From Embiotoca jacksoni (Eukaryota; Chordata; Actinopteri; Embiotocidae), in NCBI GenBank assembly GCA_022577435.1, contig JAKOON010000008.1, forward strand, positions 20,552,501 to 20,616,500: a stretch of 64,000 nucleotides of DNA, written 5' to 3'. A model generated the notes under the pieces. That model worked only from the letters and a program-made list of their open reading frames with translations. It had not been told where the DNA came from and did no database searches. Below, in pieces: positions 35,901 through 49,504 of the stretch. Every line of letters starts with the position of its first letter. Positions within the stretch are counted from its first letter, which is position 1. The position numbers and the translations under genes are program-made.

Positions 35901-38129
35901 ATGAGAACATTTGCAAGCTGCAAGGCGCTCTGCTGATGTTTAGCCTGAGGGTGTGAAAGACAGGAAGGGATGTTATGCTATCACAGCGTTTGATCACCGG
36001 CATCACGGGAACACAGGTATCAGAGCGAGGCTCATATCTCTCACAGCTGTTCAGATTCTGTCGTGGAGCTTGTTGCTTAGATATTGGGGTAAATGGGCTA
36101 AGGAAGATTTTAAGTGTGAAGGTATAAGCGCAGCGCCTTTAAATCCCTTTCAGAAGTCGTTCACTGTACAATCAGAGCGGCTCTTTAAGACTAAAAACAC
36201 AGTCCAGGATAATAAACGTGCGAATCAACGGGCAAAATATTATTCTTAAAAGCAGTGTAACTGTGCGTTAATTGGCATCACAGTACAATTACTTGGCCTG
36301 CACATAATGGAAGTCTAATCAATGTATGGATCCTGCCCTCTACTGTCAATTATGAAAATTACATCTATAATCAATTAGTGGCTGTTCAATGTTGAGGAGC
36401 TGCAGGCGGACAACTTTGAACAAAAACATTTCTCTCATTTGGATCCTTTTGGGGGAAAGATTCACCAGCAACTATCATACGTACACTAAAACACATTGGA
36501 GTTTGCTTTTATTATCATATTTGTGGTTTATTGGAAATTGTCAGTGTGTGTATGTTGCTTTTTAAGGAGTACAGTGAGAATTACTTTCAATGGATCTTCA
36601 AGTGCTAATATATGTTTCATTTTCACTTCCTCTGTCTCACAGAACGAAGTGTGTGGAATCGGTCATGACTCGCCTCCTGTTATATGCAGGGAACACAGCA
36701 ACCTCTTCTGGACAAAAGTGAGAGTAGCAGAGAGTGATGAAGCAGCCACAACAGCAGTGAGTAACACCTATTATCACCATGAGTCGGACAAAACTAGGTT
36801 TACAGAAATTTTGGCAAGGTTTAAGGAAATTAAGTGACATTTTATCACCATTACTGCACTGCTGCGAAACAGTTAAAGAGTTTCAAATCGAGCCATTGAC
36901 TCGTCCTGACATCTCACAGGAAATCTTAAAGTCCCAAATGTCTGGCATCCCATCTCAACAGATAACTGACTGGTAATTTGACTTGAGAAAAATCGTATTA
37001 TTGCCTGGGGAAGCATTAAAAAGTATCCCATGATCAATGAATCTGATTAGTTTGCCATGACGGTACACTGGTGAGCTAATCAGGCCAAAGGGATCAATGG
37101 AGCACTTGTCACGCTGCCTTTCATTCTTCCTGTCTTTGGATAACTACAATGTAAATGACTGGGTACTAAAGGAAACCCTACTGGGACGCATACTAAACTC
37201 GGCCTGTGCTGCATTGTGCACATGGGAATCTCTACAGACACTTAACCAGTTCTTAATCAGTAGTGTGCGAAAAATAGGTCCCTATTACACAGCCCACTCC
37301 ATGCCTCTTATCATCATATTTGTCAGAGCTGCTTTATTCATTTCCAGATCAGTTTCCTCCAACTGTAAACTTTACAGCCCTCGTTGGAAATCCTTGTGGT
37401 ACGATCCTTATTGTTGCTGATAGGCTGTGAATCTCTTTCTTCCTCCTTCGCTGCCTCTGCCTTCCTCTCTCTGTCTCTCTCTCGCAGGCGCTGAGAGCTA
37501 CGAGGCCACCAGATGCTCTCCCAGCCAATTTGTCTTGTCCCTTTCACAGACAAACTAATTGCTAAACAAAAGGTGCTGGCGTGTTCTGTCGAGCACCCTT
37601 GTAAATGCTTTACAGCCACAGCTCCATTCCGCTCGCTAGTTAAGTGGCTAATTACAAAAGCTTCACAAAAGAGTCTGATTAGTGATAGAGATGAAGAGGA
37701 GGAGGAGGTTGTGGTCCCACACTCTTCTTCACAGGGCAGCTGATACTATTGGCCCAACATAAATGAAACCCCACAGACCAAAGATGTTTAAAGAGCAGAC
37801 TAACTCTCTGTTATTGTTGAAACAGACTTACTATAGAGGCCATAATGCTTCCTGGAAATATAAGTGGACACAAGTTGGTAAAGTAAATGTCGTCAAACCG
37901 TATTGATATACTTTTCCACGAGTGTAGTCAATTCTGTCTGCAACAAACAATTATTTCAATATCAGTTATCTGACAGTTGTCTTCATTAACTGATTCAGTT
38001 GAACAATAAAATATCAGGAAAAAAAATTTAACTGCCCGGAGAGATGTCCTAAATGTCTTGTTTTGTCAAAGCAACAATTGAAATCTCAAACTTATTCAAC
38101 TTACTATCACAGTAAACCTCCTTTGCTAA
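32934..38129. other. Intergenic DNA, no gene seen
   Basis: A possible dispersed repeat lies at 33190-33380 (see findings). Non-repetitive blocks at 34790-35060 and 36240-36420 may be regulatory. No coding exon supported. Confidence 0.5.
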
Positions 38130-38460
38130 ATCCTGAAATATAGAAGTACTCCCTTACAAGTAAAAGTGTTCATTGTACTACTATTCCATATATTCCAGTA
38201 TATAAAAGGATTATTCTAATGAATGCATTTATGTGTAAGTAGCATTTTACTGTTGCAGCAGGTTGAGATGAAACAAATGGAATCTATAAAATGTTTCATG
38301 TCTGAAAACTGATGATAGGTTTTGCTTGTAAAATCTTAATTTGAAACATAACTAGAATTTAAAGCTGTCAAATACAGTGGAGTAAAAAGTACAGAATTTT
38401 CTCTCAGAACTGTAGTGCGGTAGAAGTATTAAGTAGCATTAAATGAAAATGCACATGTAA
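38130..38460 (+). repeat. Dispersed teleost repeat, 'AGTAAAAGTCCTG' family, copy B
   Basis: Reads AGTACTCCCTTACAAGTAAA ... CAGTGGAGTAAAAAGTACAG ... GTAGAAGTATTAAGTAGCAT, the 3' half landmarks of the same family as 29040-29280. Decayed copy. Confidence 0.65.
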
Positions 38461-38749
38461 ACAACAACCACTGTAGAAGAAAACCAACAATTACTCATTT
38501 GTGGGACAAAAAACAAAAAAATTTGGGGGCATTTTTGCATTTAAAAACAGAAAAATAATTAACAAGATTGTTGCCTCGGATAATCAAATAATTGTTTCAG
38601 CCCTGTTGTTGACAGTTTTTGGAAGATAAATTAAGGTTTTGAATCTGTTCAATTTAATACAATCTAATACAACACTATAGATGCTTTGTCCAGCTGCTGC
38701 ATCTTTAAGAATATGTCCCATCACCTGGTGATGTGTTGAAGCATGTGCA

Positions 38750-38751
<2 letters not shown>

Positions 38752-38829
<78 letters not shown>
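38752..38829. repeat. (GT)n microsatellite, 78 bp
   Basis: About 39 units. Confidence 0.97.
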
Positions 38830-38831
<2 letters not shown>

Positions 38832-40704
38832 AGCGCCTGTCTGTGTATGGACCAAGAAAACGGAGAGCCCTTGACTCCCTATCTTGACAAAGTTGGGTAA
38901 TTAACGACAGAGCCTATTAAAGGGAGAATATTCAGCTAGTGATAAATGGCTTTAATAACAGGGCCGTGTTCTCTCTAACAGAGACAGATCCTGCCGCCAC
39001 CGTCTCCCTGCCCACCAGATAAAACTACCAGATTCCCATCGCACCACACTCTTCATCTTGCATTTTCCCATCGGCAGTCTCGCTCCTTCTCTATTATCTC
39101 GGTCTTTGTGGTTTCTTTTTCTCTAACTTTCAAATGATTTTATTTATTTTTTTCCTCAAAGATTTCATCTTTCTGTCTGACAGTAGGTTTTTCCACAAGT
39201 TCTGTTTGTTATTTCAGGGTTTCGTCTCATCAAAACAATCTCATCAAACCAGCTTAAATTCTATTCATGTGTCGGCAGCAGCACACTGTGCAATGTCCAC
39301 AAAACAAAAGCATCTACGACATTTAATAAGCTCAACCTTTTCATCTACCTGCATGCAAGTTTGTGTTATTGTAGCCGTGTTTATGCATGTTTGTCTTGTA
39401 AAACATCGTTAGCCTCTTTGTATAGGGGCCATGCAAATTGGACAGTTAAGAAGCGCCAGGACCGATTTATGTTCCTGTGCAGCCCTTTAACAGGGGCTGT
39501 GCTACTGCTTTATGCGTCCTGGTGGGTTTGGGGCCAAGGGCTGACCACAGGGGTCACATTCATCATAGCCCCGTATTGTGAGATCGGTCCAGATGTCGGT
39601 CCTCATTAGAACAGGCCGATCTGAAAGTGAGAACATTCAAATGGGTGAGAGTTAGGCAGACACTCTCACATGGACAGTGTTGCAGTGTCACAGTGGTAAG
39701 TGTGGGGAAGGATGATTTTTTTTTTTTTTTTTTTTTAATGCATATTTCTCTGTACATTTAATTTATAGATTCAGTTAACTAAAATATAAATTACCAAAAA
39801 TAGTTCTCAAAAAGCTTTAATGGTATCTGCATATTGTTTTGGATTAATTTTTTACAAGCTTTAAGATATGCATCCCTGAATGAATGGTATTCCATTTGTG
39901 TTGCCCAAAGCATTGACTTATTATGAAACATTCAGCTGCACAGTGCCCCCATTAGTCCGGATGATCCACACACCTCACTGAGTTGTTTTCATTAGAAATA
40001 GTCTGTCCTGAAGAAATAGTCCCTGTAAAAACTTCTGACAGCTTGTTTTGAGAACTGCATAGTTTAAATCAGACAGATTCCTGAGAGACACATTCGTGGT
40101 GAAGCTTATAAATGTTACTGTTTAAATCTAAAATTTTAAAGCACCAAAAAACAAAATTCCTTTCATCCTTCTTTGTCTAAATGATCTCAGTAACGCCTGC
40201 ACATTTCTTTGTCTGGCTATAACTCTCTAACAAACAAAAAGACTGTGTGTTTGTGTGTGCATGGCTTATTTCATATAAAAGCATGAAATATTTTATTATT
40301 TGCTATAATAACAATGCTTGATGATCTTTTTTTGTACCAGCAAACGTAGAAACTGAATGTATGGCAGAGGGAAGGGTTATCCACTTTAATATTGCTCTAT
40401 GTAGTGGGTTTTAATAAGGTCAGAGGAAAAGAAAAATATTACAGTGAAAAATTGGTTGATGTTGCACTTATTACTATTTTCTAACATGTATAGAGCAGTG
40501 AGGTCTTTGGATCCAAAATATAAGGAACTAAAGTCAACACAGGATCAAGATTATATGCATGACAATGGATGTAATGGACGACAATGAAAGATCTAGTTTC
40601 TTGTGTGCACTTCACAGATGCACAAAGGCCTGGACTCCAAGAATGGACAACATCAGAAAAATGACAAAGAAAGTTTTGGCTTCAGGTTTGGCTCCTGTTA
40701 AACA

Positions 40705-40747
<43 letters not shown>

Positions 40748-42200
40748 CGTCACACACTCTCTGTCTCTAACACACACACATCACATGTCAAATCCCTCTC
40801 CAAAGAATGTATGGAGGGTCTTTCGTACAGAGGTTGTAGCACCAGGTGCTCTCTCTCAGGACCAAAGGCAGCGAGTCCATTAAATACACATGAGAGTCTA
40901 ATTAGGGCCCCCCTTGTACTGCCAACTTGGAGGTGGGAGTCATTGGGGAACGACACTGCCGGGACCCTGACACCCGGAGAACACACTCTGCAAATTAATA
41001 CAGAATGACCAAGAAGTGGCTCTGTGACTGACTGGAACCTCTGCTTCCTCGGAGGCAAAAATGTTCAGAGCTGATTGCTCTCATTAAATTTGTTATAGTG
41101 ATATAATTATGATAATATGCCTGGAACACGTGATGACTCTTGGTGTGTGGTTGGTTTGCACACTACAGTAAATTTGATATGAATGTTTAATATTTATATG
41201 GTTCATGTGACCTTTAAATGAAACCCAGGGAGAAAGTATTGTTGAGTGTGTGTTTTAGTTTGTGGCACTCAATTTACAACATTTTTCTTCTAATTAAAAG
41301 CCAACACAACGTCCCTGTTGTGGTCTATATGTGAGTAATCGTCAACCATTTTGAACAAGATTAAAATAACTGATCATTTTGTTAATTTGTTCTGACGTCA
41401 AGCAGGAAAAGGGACTCGACAAGATTCCATGTTATAATTAGGTTGATAATAACGTTGTGTGAATTATTGCACTTTTGTTATTCAGGAGGAAAGTCTTTCC
41501 TCTGCTGCGTGTCAGATGAGATATTAGTGTGGACATAATTCTTATTCTGGCAGCAGCACAGTGACTGATATTATTTAAATTACACCTCCTTGGGCAAAGT
41601 ATTCGGAAATACTTTGCAGATGGGAATTCATCACAAAATGGTGCTGAGAAAATGAGGGACATCAGGGTTTGATTACACTGACAAAAAAAGTCTCTTTTTT
41701 TTCCAGGGGGAAATGACGAATGGTGTTAAAAACAAACGGAGGTGTACAGTACACTGAAAACTGGCCAAATCTGATGATCTATAGATGATGAATCAATGTG
41801 GCTCTAATTTGGTATTAATCAACAGAAAACAAACCTTCGTCTTACATGAAAACAGATCTTCACAAAATTATCTAAATTAATGAGAAATTTGAAAAAAAAA
41901 AAAAAAAAAAAAAAAAGACCGTTAAAGAACTGTGTGTATGTGACAACATTAAGAGTTTTAGATAAATTTGTACACAAAGAGAATCTAAGCGCTATTATCT
42001 TGGGGCAAGAATAAAACTTATGGGTGAAATTTGCAGGAAAAAGAGTACAAATGTATCATCCGTGTTTGTAGCCATCTTGGTAAGTTTTAAAAAAATGTAA
42101 TCTATGTAAAACTCAGGAATTAATCAAAGTGAGACATGCACAGGAAGATATATAATCCAGTTCAACTGGACTTCAACTTTTGCTCAGCATTCCTCAGTCA
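38830..42200. other. Intergenic DNA, no gene seen
   Basis: Contains a (CA)n array (40707-40746) and T/A runs (39715-39737, 41891-41915). Blocks 39420-39620 and 40830-41000 are non-repetitive and GC-richer than their surroundings. No gene. Confidence 0.5.
40707..40746. repeat. (CA)n microsatellite
   Basis: About 20 units. Confidence 0.95.
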
Positions 42201-42204
42201 TGTC

Positions 42205-42470
42205 TAATTCAAGACTTTGTTTAAGTCATTCGTCTTTCTGGAAAACAGGTGTCAGGTTTCTCTGAAACCGCATCAGGTTTTCCACCCCGATTTCCCTGAA
42301 TGTGGATGTAACTTGTTTGATTTTACCCTCTGCTGCAGGGAAGCATCTCCACAGCATGAGACTGCCGCCACCGTGCTTCACAGTGGGAATGGTACAGTAG
42401 GTTCATGATGGTATGTAAACATAGCATTCAGTCTGATGACCAAAAAAATTATATTTCCGATCAGGAGCCT
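42205..42470 (-). pseudogene. Degraded Tc1-like transposase fragment (second copy)
   Basis: Minus strand near 42394-42320 reads [12 protein letters not shown] then [11 protein letters not shown], the Tc1 transposase block VKHGGGS-M-WGCF. Also GGAAAACCTGATGCGGTTTC near 42260. Short, frame-broken internal part only; no inverted repeats seen. Confidence 0.82.
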
Positions 42471-43530
42471 CATTTATTAAACAGTGTGTGGGGTCACACA
42501 AAAGCAGAAAACGGCGTGCGCAAAACAATATTCTGATTTATAAAACCGTGCAAACTCACACCTGCACACGAGGTTCCCTTTATAAATCACAATCCACGTT
42601 GAAATGTGAGCACGTAGATTAGCCTCACATCCTGCATTCAACACGCCCCACATTCAACCATAAACGGTCGATACAAAGCATGTTACAAAGGTTGATGCAT
42701 ATCAAATTTGCCGTGTGGCTCAGTGGTTCTTTGGTTAATCGTGTAAACAACGGAGAGGAAAACCCGGAAATGGAATTTTTCCGACACAGAACTGGAGGTG
42801 TTTGCGGACGAGGTGGTCGATATGAAGCTCATATTTGCTCGGCGGTCACAGCTGAGGTGTCAAACACCAAAGAAAATGCAGCGAGTGGTAACGTGTTGCT
42901 GCTGCAGTAGTGATGGAAGTTCCACCGCGATGTCTCCATGATGACGCGCTCCGTGCGCCTGAGAGCGCAGTGGAAACGCGTTTACACACGACAACTGCAT
43001 TTCATTTTTAATGTGCACAATAATAGAAAAAAAAAATTAAAAGCTGCCGCTCTGTTCTGCAGTTCTTTAACCAAATGCTGTTTGATGTTATCTTGGATTT
43101 TTTTTTTTACAAAGGATGATGATTAGTTTGCAATGTAAATGCGGTGGAAAGGAACGTGTTGGCGAGACAGCGCGTATGATATAATGAGCAGAATTAAATG
43201 TGAGCTATAGATTCGCTTCTATCATTTACAGTTCAAAGTTGCTTATGGAATAATTATAGATCACGAGCAAAAGTGAGCCTGCTGGTTAGAATATTAATTA
43301 TGAAGTGGACCCATTTCTAAATACGATGTTATATGAAGTGAAATTAAATGTGCGAGAGGCTTCGTTATACGTATCAAGTTGTCTGTCACATTTAATTTCT
43401 ACAATCTGGCTTCAATTCACCACCTCACCGTCTGTGTCACCAGTTTTCCCCGTTTCCAAAACGTGCGTACAGATGGGTCAGAGTTTGCTTACTGGTGAAG
43501 CACCTCCACAATGTTTATGGTTTTAGGTTC
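42471..43530 (+). mobile_element. PIF-Harbinger-like DNA transposon remnant with MYB-like coding stretch
   Basis: The start CCTCATTTATTAAACAGTGT followed by a stretch with TTTATAAAACCGTGC and CCCTTTATAAATCAC resembles fish Harbinger ends. At 42765-42877 the plus strand reads RKWNFSDTELEVFADEVVDM and continues KLIFARRSQL, like the MYB/SANT-like accessory protein of these elements (ELEVL..EV pattern). The frame dies soon after and no DDE transposase is seen. The right part (43380-43500, CCGTCTGTGTCACCAGTTTT) also fits. The right end is not clean. Confidence 0.5.
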
Positions 43531-46500
43531 AACTTGGAATAAAAGTCCCCCTGATAATTATGAGGGAACTAAACTACTGGTTGAAGTATTATTTCAAAGG
43601 TACCTTATGTACCTATATGTTTTACTGTATGTTTTAAATTACTGATGTGTACAAATGTTTCAGTGTGTGGACTGGTTTCAATACTAGCCTTCGTTCATGC
43701 TTTGCGTCTTTTTTGAATTACAATGAAACAACCAAGACTCATGTTCTCATTTCTTGAAGAAACTTTCGGAGTTCAGACTACAAAATACAAGACTAAAGAG
43801 TTTTAACTATCTCTAACAATACATACTTGAAAGTGTTTTTAGTATAGTAGTCCTGTCTTTAAAAGGAAAAACAAACAAACAAAATAACTTCCAGTTTAAG
43901 AGCTTTAATGATCTCTCGTGCATAAATTTATTCAGCTGGTTGTTTTTAGTCAACAGACTAGGTGAACTCAAGTTTATAAGTTACGGAGTTGTCTGAAAAT
44001 GTTAGGCTTAAATTTCTTGAGATGGAGAAATTGTATATTTATTCACAATACGTGAATGAGAACAGATTATCCCTCTAAATCCCTGTTTGACTTTGTTCAC
44101 CGCAGGCTACAAATGTTGTATTCATCCGCAGCCTCTGAAACTTGTAACTCCTTCAGATTTGTCGTAGGTCTCTCTTTGCCTCCCTCAAAAATCTCCTTGG
44201 ACATTCATTTAGTATTCGAGGACGGTCTGCACCAGACAGATTTACAGTCGTCCCAAAGTCATTTCACTTCTTAGTCTTTAACTACTCCAAAGGACGTTCA
44301 GCGAGTGTTCACTTGTCTTGAGTATCCAACATACAGGTGCAGTACAATCCCCTCAACTTCTCACGTAATCCCCTCTTAATGAAATCTTAATGATGTAACC
44401 ACTTGGCTGAACGAGTGATGATTTAGTCGTGCCTTATTAAAGGTTGTAAATACTTGTGCGAACTTAAATTTTGTGTTTCATATTTGTTCTTCATTTGAAT
44501 CACTTTGTAGAGATCTGTTTTCACTTTTGACATTAAGGGTCAATGACGAAAAAGCAGGAATATATATTACAATTCCACTGAGAATTAATTTTGCATTGTA
44601 ATATAGTAAATCATATGAGGTTTTCAAGAGGGATTCATATTTTTATTACATGGCTCACCTGTCCAGTTGGTGTTGTTCTCTTTGAACTCAGGCAACCTCT
44701 CACACTCCTCTCCACCACACTGCTCTACTCTGCTTCCTCTTCTCCCCTCTGTTTTGACAGGTTTGGCCTTTAAGCTCGGCACTATTATCACTCGGGCTTC
44801 ACGTTTTGACAAGCGCGTCATTAACGTCCTCTTGCTGAGCGTTCTGTCGCGGTGACTGACAGCTGTTTTGACACTCTGCTTCATTGACTTCACACACATG
44901 TGCAGTTGCAGGGCTGACTTACAATAATCCAATACTAAAAATGTCAGCGGCTTCATTTGACTTTACTGGTTTTAGGTCCGGTGGCTAAGGGATATTTTTA
45001 TGACCCATCTCACAGTGAGATAGTGCTGGCTAAATTGTATTACACGTTGTAAACTTCTATAAGTATATGGCAGCCGCTATACAGGGATGTGAAGCACACA
45101 TTGACTCTTTATGGTACAAAATCCAATGTAAATTCCTGTGCAGATAATGTTCTTGTCCTCATTCGTGGACCACTGTGCCGATGGGCAATGACCATGTTGG
45201 CCAGACGTCCGTCTGTCTGATACCCAACAGGCCCGTTCTGTTTACCTTTAAGATGTCAATATATCTTACACATGCCTCTTTTAAATATGGACTTATTCTG
45301 CACATTAACTGAACTTTAACCCCACATTTCCAGCCAACAAGTTGTAATCCAACACCATCCCACACCCTTTGGTTTCTAATGCTGCTCTATTACTGTGCCA
45401 CATCTGAAATAAATGTAATGTGATGGGATACTGTTAGTTTTTTTTTACACAAACCTGCCATTCCTGGAATATTACAGCCACTTGTGAGAAAGTTTTATGT
45501 GTCTATGTAGGTTTGTAATAACTGTCGTCAGTCTCGACGCTCTGTTCCTTTATGTGCTGTATGATTGTAAGTCAGCCCGTCAATACCCGCAAATGTATCG
45601 GCTGTCTGGCCACAATATCTCATTAGTCTGGACTTTCTCATTGACCCTGAAGATATCAGCATTGTGAAAAATAATGGTAAAACAGGATTGCCATACATAA
45701 TCCCTTTAAGCAATCACAAAAAGCCACAAAGCAAGCCTCATCCCATTTCACCAACATATTAAACATTTTGCGACAGCGAGAACTCAGTTTCCCAAAGTAC
45801 CCAATATGAATTACATTGTGGATTATCATGTAATTATGGATCTTTCCAAAGACTGATAGAGCAGGAAAATTGAGTTCTGAATATTTCATAATGCGTAGCA
45901 CCATCTTTGTTGAGGAAATTATTTAGGGATAGCATGCTCATTTGCAGAATGGATAAAGGTTCATTGCGAGTCACCAGAGTGCAGTAATTGGAAAGCTCCT
46001 GTGATTCAAAGGAATCGTTCAATGATGAGCATGTCTGCTCAATATCTGAGCGCTCAGTGCACCATTAATCCTCAGTCACGCGCCCCAAAACTATCAGCGG
46101 ACATCCAAACCTATCAAGCTGCCGCCAGATACCTTATTTGTGCCACATATAAATCACACTCGTACAACAAACGTGATAAATGTGAACTTTGTGTCTTTTT
46201 TTTCTGCAGATGAGTTCTGGCACCTTCCCAAGCTTCGGCCACAGGGAACACAGCCAAGGACATGGTAACTCACAGTTTGACCTATGATTTTGATTTGAAA
46301 AAAAAGCATGAAGAAAAGGTAACCGACAGGTGCAACTATCAGACACCGATATCAGCATTAAACAGTGATCATTCTCGGTACATATATGAAATAATATCAA
46401 CATCGCCAAAGAAAACAAAACAACCAAACGACTTAAGGTTGGATAAATTACACACTTACATGAACACTTTGACTGGGATGTCAAAGAATAATTTTGTCGC

Positions 46501-47636
46501 CTCCAGAAAACATATGAAGAAATGCCAGTTTTGAAAAATGTCATCTTTTAAAAGGCAAATCTAAATGTCAGAGAGACAGATACTTTACACATTGAGAGCG
46601 CTGCCTTCTGGGCGTAACACAGGAAAACGTGAGAATAATATTTTTTCCCAGTTGAAATGAACTGCAATTACCCGTCATCAACTATACAAAGCCTCACATC
46701 CACACTCGCATAGCCTGGAGAGGAGCGTGGTCACTGTTTGCAACATTAGTCAGGAAATCAGAGAGAAAGCACAGCAAAAGCAAAACAATGTGTTTTTTTA
46801 TGTCACAGGAAAAATAGAGACTTCACGATGTTCTAATGTGCAGCATGTTACTGAGATATTATGAAATATAATTAATATATGTTGCAAATAGAACTATTAA
46901 TCTGTAAATAGAATTCATTGTTACAAAATTCATTCACGGCTATATTCATAAAAGAGATAATTGTGGTTCCAACTTTTCAAACGTAAGTATTTGTTGCTTT
47001 TTCTTGCGTGACATTGTAGTAGAAATTTTAGGGTTTTTGATTATAGGCCAGTAAAAATCTAGTGACATCCCTATTAAGAAATTATACACACATAAATGTT
47101 TACAAAAAAAGAGTAACCTCGGTGCCATCAACTTTACACAACTCTGATCATTCTGATGTATTTGCAGAAAAAGAAACATGATAGGACTTTCTCCATAAGT
47201 GCTTCTTGGCTTAGTCAACAACTATACTTCTGCTATTAAAACATTTTATGTTATTACAATATTGTTTTGATATATAGTCATTTATTTCCTGTTCATACCA
47301 CAAAAGGGTGCTAAAGAAAGCGTCACATCTGTTGGCAATTTATAAATATGTAAACATCTACATCTGCTTACAAGTGTGTTATGAACCATTTATTCCTTAT
47401 TTCTTGTGAATACTAACTGGAGGTGTTGGGTAAAAGTAAACTGTTGATATAAAATGTATTTTCCTCATAAGTGTAAATCTCAGGGCCTAACGGATTCATC
47501 CAGGTTCACTTTGTTTCACAAAGGTTTCACAATATAACATTTGCAGTTTTCTTGAGTTAACTGATGCATAAAAGCTTGTGCATGTAAGTGTGGGACAATG
47601 TTTATTTAAAAATGTCTATGTGTCTGCACTCAGCTT
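43531..47636. other. Intergenic DNA, no gene seen
   Basis: No exon with convincing splice sites and coding content, and no TE recognised. Confidence 0.45.
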
Positions 47637-47644
47637 GTGTGTGT

Positions 47645-47701
<57 letters not shown>
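47637..47701. repeat. (GT)n microsatellite
   Basis: Two GT runs split by one CT unit, followed by (GA)5. Confidence 0.96.
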
Positions 47702-47710
<9 letters not shown>

Positions 47711-49194
47711 CTCAGCTGTTGGCGTGGGGTTGCTGCTCTTACCCAGAAGACAGCAGAGCAAGTGGAGTATCAAGCCCTGCTTGAATTTTGAAAAGCTGGG
47801 ATGTCAATCTCATGAATAAGCAGAAAGCCTTCCTTGGTCCTCAGTTTGTTTTGAAGTTTGTCCTATTGGAAAATGTCTGTACTTCTCAGTTGGGCAGATC
47901 AGCAGAGGCCTGAGAGGCCTGGGCAAGTCAACCCCATTTCAATCATTGCTGCAGGTAAGTTACAAAAAAGAAATGAAAAGAAAGAAGAGGGAGAATAAGT
48001 GCAGTAGGAGAAAGACGGAGACAGGAGAGATGGAGTCAGGGAAAGTGAGAGTGTTCCTGCTGTCCCAGGTCGTGTGTTTTTATATTAATGGCTGAGGTCA
48101 TGTGTCAGGTCAGGGAGAGCTAATCTTAACTCCCTAGCTGGAAGGCACTTTCAACCCACAGGGCGTTTAGGTATCTCGTCAACCCGACAGAGAACCACCG
48201 GATTCTTCTCTTAGCATGCAAATGAGACAGGAACAAATGTCCCGTCACTTCTGGGGCTCCATGTCCCAAAGTGCTTAACACTCTTCCTGTCAACCCCCCG
48301 CTCCAGCTGCTTCAAAAATCCCTCCTGCACCTCCCGGACTCTTTTTTTTCCTCCCTCTTATGTTCTTTAAATGAGCTTTCCAACTCCACTTCTTTCTCGC
48401 AATTCAATTTTACAAGGCCATTATCCTGGGTGTAATGTGGAGGTTAAATATATCGGGGCAGACATTATGTGAAAATAATTAGTGCTAATGAATAATGCAC
48501 TCATTCAGCTGATGAAGGATGGTTGTCAGGGTAATGGAGTGCAAGGGAGGGGCCCCTCTGACAAATGAAATTAAAATATTTAAACACTGTTTTACGATAT
48601 CACCAGGTCCTCACACTCGTTCCCTGTTACCTGCTTGCTATATGGAGCAGGCCTGTGTGTGACGTGATGGTTGTGCCATTACTCATGCACAACATCTGTC
48701 TTGCTGAAGACAGAATCCCGAACCAAGGAGGAAATGTCCCCGCCCCAGACTTTTACAGTACCTCACACCACAGCTAATCATCCCCCAGCCCAGATAATCA
48801 CTTTGTCGGCATTAGAGATGCCAATCTTATTGACAGCCTCTCTCTCTCTCTCTCTGCCAGGTTATATTTTGTTCCCTTTATTTATTGCCATGACACTCAT
48901 TTGGCCTCTTACAACCTCATTCTGCACCCATCATGTGACACTGAAGGATGTGGGTTTTAAATCGCCCAGTTTACAGCGCCCTCCCAGCCAATTGGCCTCT
49001 TTGAATCAATAATGGTGGACCAAGCGCTGTGTGACTGATAAATGGTAAAGTATCAGCACCATTTCATTAGACATGATGGTTCGAGGAGGGCGGAGGAAAG
49101 TGCCTTTGACGGGGAACAGAAATCGCATGAACTAATAATACATATTGCTCAGTGCTTCATGCGCAAAACTCGACAAGGTTTGATGACCTTTCAC
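47702..49194. other. Intergenic DNA with possible enhancer block
   Basis: No gene. Sequence 48400-48560 is rich in TAAT/ATTA cores (AATAATTAGTGCTAATGAAT) and non-repetitive. A strong donor-like CTGCAG then GTAAGT is at 47949-47960. A short (TC) run lies at 48839-48856. Confidence 0.4.
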
Positions 49195-49504
49195 ATGGAT
49201 CAGTTCACCCAATTTACTTAGAAGCATCTACTGCCATTGACTTTGGCCATTTTGACATCTCTGAGATCTCCAACCCTCCAGTACAATAGAAGTCAATGGA
49301 ATTTCATTTGTGGTGCTCGCAGCACTAAAAATTGTATTCAAACAACACTGAAGGACAACAGCAATGCTAGCGGCTGTGTGAGGCTGGACATGCTGATGCT
49401 AAACAGGTATAATGTTAAATGTTCCAATCTAGTCATTTAGTATGATAAACATTTGATAATTAGCCTTTAAGTAACTATTATGCTGTCTTCAAATGGAACT
49501 TGGG

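Noticed and set aside
40559..41008. 149-codon plus-strand frame
   Set aside because: Passes through a (CA)n array; no domain recognised.
46134..46544. 136-codon minus-strand frame, Cys/Ser-rich
   Set aside because: No domain or splice context; composition not protein-like.
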